NCBI GenBank assembly: GCA_026874595.1
Contig: CM049319.1
Span: forward strand, 53,766,917-53,830,916
From: Sipunculus nudus
Taxonomy: Eukaryota > Annelida > Sipuncula > Golfingiida > Sipunculidae
Direction: 5' to 3'
DNA: 64,000 nt
The notes under the pieces are model-generated. The model saw nothing but the letters and a program-made list of their open reading frames with translations. It had not been told where the DNA came from and ran no database searches. Position 1 is the stretch's first letter, and every line of letters starts with the position of its first letter. Made by a program: the position numbers and the translations under genes. Shown here in pieces: positions 49,301-60,683 of this stretch.

Positions 49301-52300
49301 ATCACAGTGATCTCAAAGTTTTGATCTGCTGTTGCTCATTAGATCTGTACTGTGGCATTGAAAGTGGCACACTGATACCACTTTATTCCGGGAAAAAATA
49401 TAGTAAGAGTCGGCAAACAAAGAATTTATTCCAAACCTGTCTGGAATTCTATTAACCTACACGTAAAAAAAGTCTCTTTAATACGTGTGGCCGGGACGAT
49501 GGACTTAAACATGACTGACGGCGGCTCGGTGTAGCATAAGACAGATAATGTGTAGATGTACTTGTGTATTTAACATGCAGTCATTGGGACCCTGATAGGG
49601 GCCACCAAGACGACGTTACCGGAAGTCGAGAAGCATCGTCGTGCTGGCCGCCACGTAGAACATCCCCGAGCAGCCTAAGACAGCAGAGAGTGCAGCCAAG
49701 ACGCCAGAAAGGTCGAGTGTCTCTAAAATGAGCTGTTTTACTAACTGGACAATATCTAGATATTGGCGCTTGAGTTATGCTGAAGCCGGCTTCCCGGAAG
49801 TAATGAAGAATTATGGGTAATCTTTCCACGTAAATGCTGTCACTTTCCTCAACCTTTGCATTATGGGTAATGAAAGGTTCCGACGAGCCTATATGGGAAG
49901 CGCCTCAATTTCTTACAGTCTCAAGCATATATGAAGTAAATGAACTCGATGAAAATTTTGTTTTGCATATTTTTGACAGGTTGGTGTAAATGTATAGTTC
50001 TCTTTTTGTTCCTGAAACTTAAGTTGAATTATGTCGACTGTTTTCTAAAAAAAGTGTTTAATACTTTAAGAGGTCTTTTCACTCGTGTTTGCTTGTTTGC
50101 TGATTGCCTGTTAGCCATGTAACGCCAAAACTGGCGGACAAATTTCCGTGAAATCCCAATAAAAAATGTGTGGGGCAAGATAAATGGGCTGATTCATCAG
50201 GATTCTTTGGCACTAGAGTGCTATTCTTGTTACGTAGTGACCTCGCAGAATCTTAATTCTCTAGAAAAAAAAACAATTCAAATTATAACATATATACATA
50301 AATTCCCTCTTTATACCATCTTCGATAAACTGAGCCGTGAATACAGGACCCAGAAAGCATTTATATCGGGCTGGTAAGATTCATGGTCGACTCTCCAATG
50401 TTAAATATATATTGAAATAAAGTGTACCAATACACATAGAAAAGTCATCTCACGATGACTATATGATTACCTATTGTAGTTAATACACGCTCCTATTCAT
50501 TCATAATATATGCGGGAAAACCTTCGTGGAATTACAACTGAGGTCCCCTTATCCCACAAACCCGGAACAGTTTTATTGTATAAAAACCTTGGGTCCCAAA
50601 TGACACGGTATACGACACTTGTCTAGCTCCAATAACATCAAGACACTTTATCTGATAATTATAAAAGGAATTCGGTCCACCTCTGTTCGCAATGTTCTCT
50701 GAAACCGCGTTTAAATATGACACTGCGCCATATTTAATTTTAAAGTTCATGGGGCAGGTTGATTGTACAGGCCTAAAAAATTAGTCCGAAACGACTAAAG
50801 GAAGGTTGAGGCGGCTGAAAACGGGGTACGGACCCCAAGGACTCCCCATTTTGCCACCAACGAGGTATGCATATTTTCGTTTCTTTCTTCAGCAACAGCT
50901 TCCTTGCCTTAAAACGTACATATAAATAATCTTTCCTGTCTTCCTCGCATCAACCTCTACGTCTAAAAATAATAACCAGTCAAAGATCATCGAAAATCTG
51001 AATGTCCCGGTCTCATGGTAAACATACCGATGTATGAAGTCCTTGCCACGAGCACAGCGCCACAAAATAAATGTAAAGATATTAGTACATATATTATTAA
51101 GACAGTATCCAACTGGAAATATATATTTTCTTTTAAATTTTAGAATAAAAGACGAGCCAACATTCCTCAGTTCAGTTTATACATCTCCCTAACCACGGTA
51201 ACAAGCTCGGTATACAGGGTTTATCAGCTAGTACCTCATACATGGGAATACTACAGTAGAACGTCGAATATTCGAACACCATTTATCCGAAAAATCGTTC
51301 ATCTGAAATAAAAAACGGAGAACCGAAATATTGACCATTTATCCGAAATCTGAACAATCACAACAAATCCAGAATAAAAATGATATAAAAACAAAAGTAG
51401 CCGCATCAACGTTGATACATATTGCCTACTGATTAGTGCACCCATAGTAGTCCTCGGCTCAGTTTTGATCGGGGTTCCTTTGAAAGATAGCTTTGATCAT
51501 CGTTCCGGTAGTCCCCAAGGCCTTAAGTACAACTGTGAGCATTAGTTGAGTTTATGTGCGCCAACAATAATAAGCCTATTGGCTAGATTATTTCTGCCCA
51601 ATATATGGGACTTTTGATAAGCGAGAATCGTTACTTACGACTGCAGTAGAGGAAATCCGAGCTTTATAAATCATGCTACGAAGCTGATTTAACCATTGTA
51701 ACAGTCAATGTCAACACGATTTACTGCTCATTCTGGTTATTCTCCACGTGAATGTTTACATACTGTTAACTCTTACTCGTCAGTGGAGTCACGTAAGCGC
51801 CGTGTCCTGTCAGTTGATGACAAGCTGTCGATCCTTGCAAGACTTGGCACGTGTACCAAGCCAACTGACCTCGCCAGAGAATTCAAGGTCAAAAGATCTA
51901 CGATCAGCGACATTTACGTTTTGTTTGATTTATTGTATCCGCCAAAACAGTTTTTTTTTTGGGATTTTTACGCTGCAGACATCCAAGCTTATATCTCGGG
52001 AACCGTGTGACCGATTTGGCCAAAATTTTACATGCGTATAGATATTACATAGCTCTTTATCATACACAAAACTGGTGGCGCCACCTGCAACCATTTTTGC
52101 ACAGCGTCCGTCTGTTTGTCTGCCGTGGGATAAAATCACTCATATCTCGGCAGTGGTTTGACTTTTGCATTTGTATACAACTTAGCTTTCTGGATTTTGT
52201 GGTAGGTGGCACAACCTACATGCACAGTTCGGCTGCAGACATCCATGCTATTTCCCCTTGCCACTCATTCCATGCCTCACTTCACCCGTCCCACTCTGAT

Positions 52301-55300
52301 TTCGGCGGATACACGTAGTCGCTTGTCGACTACCCGTATTCTAGTTTTAAATAAAAATGTGTACATAAACTTGTGCATTCAACCGATCTTCTCGCTTTTC
52401 ATTTAAATAAAAATACGGTACAAATATAAAGGTTCCCGTAGTTAACCTTTCTGCCAAGAGATGGCAGAAATCGATATCAAGACGGGTCATTCAAGTTATC
52501 ATGGCAGGCACGCGTGACATGTATAAATATTATGTATAAATTCTAGCGCAGGGCTGTTCACCAAGAATTACATCATTATATAATAAAGTCTTCTATATGA
52601 TAGATTTATTAAATCGATCGAAAATGTTATAATAGATTGCCACACGTTTATCAGGGGCTAGCTTAATCAATTTGGGTCGGTCAGTATCTGGTCATGTCCC
52701 GAACTCGGAGGTGTGCCTAATCGCGGTGATTCCCTGATAAATTTCATGCCAAAGAGTTCATCCGAACGATCGTTCATCCGAACAAAAAGCTTGTTTCCCG
52801 AGGCTTTCGGATTAACGACGCTCTACTGTACCAAAGTAACCCGACCAAGACAATCAGTCTTGTAGTCTTTCATTTTTAACGTTTCAATTCAAAGAAATAC
52901 AACTCAAGGCAGATAAATGAGATATGTAAAACCAATGCGTCTGATGAGGATGGAAAGATAATGTTGGTTAATCTTTCGGGGTTTCATTTTTATTTCCATT
53001 TTAACATTTGCCTGAAATGTATAATATAAAATGTCTGTGACAGAGCTCGCTGGGATTCCTTAGAACCATTACTACAAATCCCAGTGGTGTCATAAGCAAA
53101 CAAAAGTGATCCAGATGCCATTCAGGCAAACCTTCATCTGTGGTACCTTCCCCCCATTTCCATGCAGCAGAAAAACAGGCAGTATATATGTACAAGCGCT
53201 AAATTATATCTCCGGATAAACGTAAATGTATTAATAATTCATGTTATGTCTTATGGACTATATTTAAAATGTCATATGTCTCATAATTTTAAAATATGAC
53301 CACACCAAAAAAGAAAAGCAAGAAGCAACATTTATACCGAAGATTTGGTGCCCATTCACAAAAGAGAAAATGAGTAAGGGTAAATGTGAATTAAGAATCG
53401 GAGCAGTATAATATTTATCTGTAACATGTTACCGTCACATTTAACTTAAAAATTAATAGTAACACCATGCAATAGATAAATATATCCCATTGTTAAACTG
53501 ATTTTCATTTTCGAAAAGCTTTCAAGTAGCTTGTTATGATTTTCAGCACGAAATTGTTCTTTGATGCTCAAATAAAATTTACGATACTGCTTTGTCTTAT
53601 TTACCTCTGACAGGTATCTTTTGTTTTTTACCCATTTTTATATCGTCTCTATCAATATTTTAATCACTCATGCTCATTGTATCTGTATCACCAAACCCCT
53701 TCATCTTACACCTGGGTGATTTAAGGTCTTTTAGTCTTATTAACCGTCACGCTGTGCTCAAAGTTACTTGTCCGTCTGTCTCAGGTCTCCTGTTATATAT
53801 TAATGTTAAATTGGTGCTAGCATCAACAATATTTCAGCAAACTTTAGCCCTATCAGTCACTGAATGTTAATTGAGCATTTTTCTCTTCCGACGATACGCT
53901 TGCTTTTAAAAATGTGCTACTCTTTCACTTTCAATCTTGCAGAAAAACCATGCGGTTATCATTCTTCATAACAATTATAAAATATTTTTAGCACTGGCAA
54001 ATGGCTTTGTGTCAAATATTTACAATAAGCTCGACCCGTAATGCGGAATGGATTGACATTTCACACGGAAAATCCCAATCAGTCCTAGAAAGTGCAGCAA
54101 ACGGCAGTGAACCGGAAAAAAAAAAACAGTTCTCAGCATCTGAGGCAAACAAAATATGCCGTAGAAATATAGCCCCGTCTGAAAACACCACGACGTTAAT
54201 TCTTACTGTCTTAGAGAGTAAGACTGACTGCAATTCCACCCTCCAACGACAAAAGAGTGAATGAATTACGTTAAGGTCACAGATATTTCTGGAGTACAAA
54301 CTTAGAGTATTGATACTATTCTTTGACATCCATGTGGAAAAAAACTTTTTTTTTGGCTTCAATGGGCACAGTAAGATGCTTTATCGCATATTCTCTGCGG
54401 ACAGCATTGCTAAGTTTTCTTAATCAGTGAATAATAGAAGATAAATTCAGGCATTACTGGTTTTAGGCATGTTGTTCACGAGATTTTCAGAAAATGACCT
54501 CAGATTTTTATTTTCCCATTTCCTTATGCAAAGATAAAACTTTTACAGGGAAATATTTCCTATGATGCATATTTTCTATATTTACATAATTTGTAATTTG
54601 ATTTATAATTCATTCGCAAGGCTGTTCACAAGGAGCCGCTGCAGGGCATTTTTATAAATGTTGAATCTCTATTACTGGAGGGGCGAAACTGCCCCTACTG
54701 TCGTATTAACTGATTGGCTTTGTCCAGGCTGCAATTACGGGTCGTCTTATGGAGTTACCATGGGGAACTAGTGGTGAAACACGTGAATTGTGTCGCCATG
54801 GAGACAAAATGTGTCTCAGACGAGCTGCGATCCTCTTTATTTGACTGTGAGCAGCTTCTGAAAACGGCAAAAATCATAAATAAAACGCAGTATAAATCAC
54901 GACGAATCAATCCAAAATGATTACAGGACCTGCCAACTGATTTGTGCATGAAATCTGCCAGTATAAATCTTAACATGTGTAAGAAAACCGGTCGTTAGAC
55001 TCTCCAAAATTGGTCTAAATTCAGGGGTGGTCTTATCAGACAGGCCAATTATAACGAATGTGAATGTTTCCGTTTACTCAAGGGTGGTCTTAATGGACAG
55101 ACGTAATATATACATATATATGTTTGTGTGTGTGTGTAGCATAAAGAATTGATAAACGGAAACCCCAAACCTGACATAAAAAAAGGTATGTTACTTTTGG
55201 AAGAGGCTATATGATTATGAAACGTGTATTTAGTGAAACTTATTCACTTGTTTTTTATACAAAACACCCAATTAAACACCTTGCAAAGTAATGTTTCCCT

Positions 55301-58300
55301 CGGGAAATAAGAAAAATAACAGTGTAATTAACCTGTAAAATATTAATGTACCTAAGTTATTGAATTCCTCACCTGAACTTGATTATAGGACAAAATAATG
55401 TTACAAACAGTATTATTTATTCACCTCGAGTTCATAACAGTACCACTGTACTTTGGGAAGTTACTCTGGCAGGACTGAGGTAATTATGGAAGATTTAGCA
55501 GCTCGGGAAATAACCAAATGTCTGGCTGCCATTTCCAAAAGGCAAACTTGACCTTATTAAATACTCAGTGCAAATGGTGAAAATATCGCACTATCCACCT
55601 TGGTATTCAAAGCGATGACTAGAAATCAGAATCCTAAGGAATGCACGGCTTCGCCATGAGGGGGGTCCCTCTTATTGGATGCTACCGAAATCGTGTTCGC
55701 ATTCACTTATTCGGCCTATATTCCCAGGTTCATTCGTGCATAAGGTAAAGTACATTTGTGTAAATATCTTGATTTAGTTCCTGAATCCGGATCATGGTCC
55801 CGTTCCACATCAAAATCTAATCGATTCTTCCTCGCAGGAGCATCCCTATGGTTGCTCCAGTCAATCATTGAACCAGTTAGGTAGCGATCTCAGAACATAT
55901 TTGGCTCCGCCAGGAACGTGTGCGTTTATTCCCGTTCGTGTCTTTGTGTGTATGTTTCTGTGCGTTTGTTCGTTTATCTGTTAACGTAACTCACGCAGTC
56001 ATAAAGTGACTCTCATGAAATTAAAGATTCTTGTATTCAAGATGGGAACTAGCAGATTTAAGGAAAAATCCAGATATCCCCCCCCTCCCCTGAAAAAAAA
56101 AACGGGTCCCATTTTTGAGTGTTATCATTTTGCGTGTTTATCACAATGATCTCATGAAAATTTCAATCAGTCAGAATATATATATATATCTACCTTTGCA
56201 GGTTTAATTTTAAAAGTTTATTTTTAAATTTTAATTTTTAAAGGTTAAGAAACCGGTTACTCCCTGTTATGAAACTACCTTACAGGTAAGAGATCAACGG
56301 TTGTCATGACGATACATTAGCTTGTCCCAATATCGAACCGAAACTATAATACTATGTACCAGAAGCGGAAACCCATGAACGTGGATAATGAATCAGGAAA
56401 CCCGGAAGAACCCCAACCCCTGAAGGAGTGCATGAGACCCTTTGGAAGTAGCAGGTAGAACTTCTTTTGGATACTGATTACCAAAAGCATTGCTCTGTCA
56501 GAGTATCAGCTGGTGTTTTGAAAAATTTTCGAGCCCCAATTTAAAAACAGAAAAGAGCACAAATAAAAATTCAGACAAATCACTCGCATACCTTATTTTT
56601 ATTAAAGGTTTTATATATTAAAATTACTTAAACAATTACATATTAACATGTGTAACATGAACGGGATCTTGACGAGACTTTGCTAGGGTGTTGAGTGTTA
56701 AATGATATATAGAAAGTATAAGTTATTTGCACTATGGTTAACAAAATATTGTAAACGTTTCTCGATTACAGATTGCTGAATCAACAATAATTGTACCCCA
56801 CTGACCAACATGTCAATTATGTGGCATGTACAAACATTCAAGAATGCTAAAAAATTGCCTAAGTGTTCCTCAACGTCTGTAAACATTAAAACTATAAACG
56901 ACATTAGAAATAAATCCTTAATGTTTACAATAAAAATAAGATACGATAATACGATAATCCAGCGATAATAAACAGACATCACTTATAAATCTATGACGCA
57001 AAGTGCCAGATATACATCATATGAAACAAGGTACTCCTTAGCTGACCTTTGACCTCTGAGTTGCTGTATTGAACAAATCCGTATATTATCAATCTTATTT
57101 AATACCACCTTTTATGCTCTTCCTTGGAGAAAAGGACACAAAGGGCACATCTGGACAAGCCTACTGTATATTTGTTAATATATTTAGTACTGTGACGTAA
57201 CGTGACCTTTGACCTACCTGATGCTATGATGGTATTATCGCCCACCGTGACGTTGTCCAGCAAGGTAATGGTGTCCTCGCAGTCAATCCGCCTTATACTG
57301 TCTATGGAGAGCAGCTCGAAAACGTTGTTAGTGTGACTCAGAACCTATCAAGAAAGAAAAATAAAATACAAAAATGTAACTTACATGCATTTTGAACACT
57401 TTTTCACTAACCCGAGTGTTAAGGCGGGTGGGCGGGGTAATTTTCTTTAAACTTTATTTTTATTTATTTTTTTTTTTGGGGGGGGGGGTTACATTAAAGT
57501 GTCCTATTCACATACTAGATATATTCGATATACATGAAATATAGTGCCCTTCTTGAAAATATAACGGTATATGTCAATATTTCTTTTTAAACCCGTTTGC
57601 TTAGTCCTTCACACGACTAGATGCAAACTTGCAATGGGTGCGATCTGTGGCGCAAAAGATATACATTAGCGCGCACGCCACCTGTTTGTGGTACAACACA
57701 ACATTAAAATTTTCAAGATTCTAACCGATGTTTCTTCCGTATTTCTTCTTTAATTTTTCTTTTATTTCTTTGGGAATTGTGTGAAGGGTCGGACCTCTGG
57801 TCACGCAGTCTTTTTTTGGTAAACAGATACACATGAACTGTGTTTACTCACACACAGAACCATAACAACGCATGAAACCGGCGAACTAGAGATATTAAGC
57901 CCGTGTGCTAGCGCTGGGATGATTGTTATTCAGCCAAAATGAGCTAATAACGATATAAAATAAACATATTATTGCAAATGTATGTATGAACATTTGAGAG
58001 GAAAGAAAAAATGGAAGTGGCTACAGCATCCAAGATTTTTAAAATAAATTCCCATTTACGTTTTACTCATTTTGGACTAGATCTGATCTTAATCTTTCCG
58101 TGCCTGAGTGGTCATCCGATAAACAGATAGCAAACATGGCTGTTTTCCCATGTTACCAACTGTGCATGTTGACTTTCAAAAGTGGGTTTTATTTGCTTGG
58201 CTGCTTAGACTTTTTTTCCATTATTTTATATTAATTGAATTTCTTTAATTTGCGGAAGCTTTGTATGTTGTAGATATGATGAATTTTACCAGTTTTCATT

Positions 58301-59804
58301 CTCTCGTTTTATTATTTTTTTCTGAAATTAACTTAATATTTAAATATCATTCACCATTGATTGAATCGGGAAACATGTTGAATTTCTGGTAGCAAAAACC
58401 ACAATACTTGCAAATAATGTGGTGTAACACCATTCAATTATTATCTTACAAATCATTCCATTAAGTCTCAAGCTGCAGGGACTAGATCAAAGTGACAAAC
58501 GTTACGTGAACGTTTCGTTCATTTGGTATCATAAATATAATTAAATGCGCCGTCGAACAGTCCCGTGATTACATCAAGAGGCGTCCGAAAGGTCATCAAG
58601 TACAAACTGACAACTTTGAATCAAATATTTTTTTCTCTACTGAGTGTTAATACCATTCGATTATTGTCATTAACTAATTAATTATAATATTATAAAATCA
58701 TAATTGCCAAAAAAGCCCTGTGTATCTTTAAGGTTATATAATGTAAAATAATCATTGTGATGAAATGCAGACAGAATCATAAGGCCTAACTCGACAAGCG
58801 CCTGTCATTATGAAACGTCATGCCCTCTAATGAGGATTGAGCTTAGAATGCAATTGTGCCAGACAATCTAAGCAAATCACAGACTGATGACAAATATTCC
58901 TTGTGGGCATCAATGGCTCTTTGAAAACATAAAGCCCGCAAGCATCCATGTTTCCCTAACTAAGCCTCGACTGACTTCTCCCAGTGTATATGTGCAAATG
59001 TTTCAACACTTAGCTAATACTGTGGTTGGCTTTATTATCGCGAGGCTGAAATTTCGCGATTTCTATATTTTGAACGTTTCGCAAGAATTTCATTTTCGCG
59101 ATTGCACCAGATCCTGTAAAATCTAAGTAAAGTAGGATCTGTATTGATTTTAAGTTTAGAAAAAAATCCTACATTACCTAACTTATATGTAGTTCAGCCA
59201 TTAAACAAAGTTCTTTTCAAAGTCTATATGTATCACAGATTGCTTGTATGGCTCGATCATGCATGGCCAAGTTTCGAAACTACTGGCAAATATTCGGTTG
59301 CTGATGAGGTTGTGTTCAGAGGTCATCTTAGAAGATGGGGCATCTTATTCCCGAGGTTTCACTTTTGCGAATAATTCACATTCGCGAATACAGCAAAAAA
59401 AAATATTCGCGAATAAAAAGGCAACAACAGTATATAGCTATAATTAAGCCCGAACGCAGTATATCATCAATATTATTTTTTATTATATTTATGGGACGCG
59501 GGGGTAGCACAAGGCAAATTTGCAAATTTACATTATACATTTCATTTCGTTTATAAACAATCGGATGCTTATAAAAGTGCATTTTTTATGAGTTTAATTA
59601 ATTGTTTGATTAAGTTTAATTAATTTATAATAATGGTCTTTGATTTAAAGGGTAACATGCAAGATCTTTTATCATAAATTATATCAGCCTTTTGTCTGGC
59701 CTTTGAAGATCGAGCCTCTTATTCAAGGTTTTATTTTCTTGAAAATTTCCCTTTTTGCGAATATCACGAATTTGAAAGCTTCGCGAACAAAAAGGCAACC
59801 ACAG

Positions 59805-59902
<98 letters not shown>

Positions 59903-60639
59903 CAAATGTGCAATGGACACGTTACGGCTTTAGGATGGAGGTTCCCGGTTCAAAATCCTGCAGTTCGATACAAACATGAATTGTTCATTCACACCTCGTA
60001 GATAAGGGGCTTAATAAAAGATACTGCTATAATCCAATTCACTGACACTGTAAAGGGCCATTATGCCATCATTTTAGTACCTTTGAATTGCTCCCGGTCA
60101 CAATAATCTTATAGACCATCTTAGGCCCATATTGCAGTGTCTAATTTCACGGATACAAAAACCTTATATTGTGTATGGATTAAACTGCATCAAAGGTTGT
60201 ATAATGGAACATGATAGCATCTATTTGATTTTATTGGATATCTATCTTCCCTGAAACGATGTAGGATGGCCTGGGTTCACATCAAAGCTATCATCAAATG
60301 TTTGTGTTCTTATGGTGTGAGTGATACCCTGCTTTACGACTGATCATTAATGGTGGACCAATACCAGGCGTATATTTGTCAGTGTGCAGCACGAGAGACA
60401 TTTTAATATTATCTCAAAAGAATGTTTTGGGTATTGGGTCGACACTTGGTTCCTGACAAATTATGTTGCTGTCATATCAAACTATAAAGATATATATGTA
60501 TTAGTTTACTATTTTTCTGCAATAAACAACTGCTAGAATGCTCTATATATGGTATAAGATCAGAGCTTTAGAACTATACCAATACAGAGGAATCATTTTT
60601 TTGGTCAGTATATGTTACACGATACTACAAAAATGTTTG

Positions 60640-60683
<44 letters not shown>

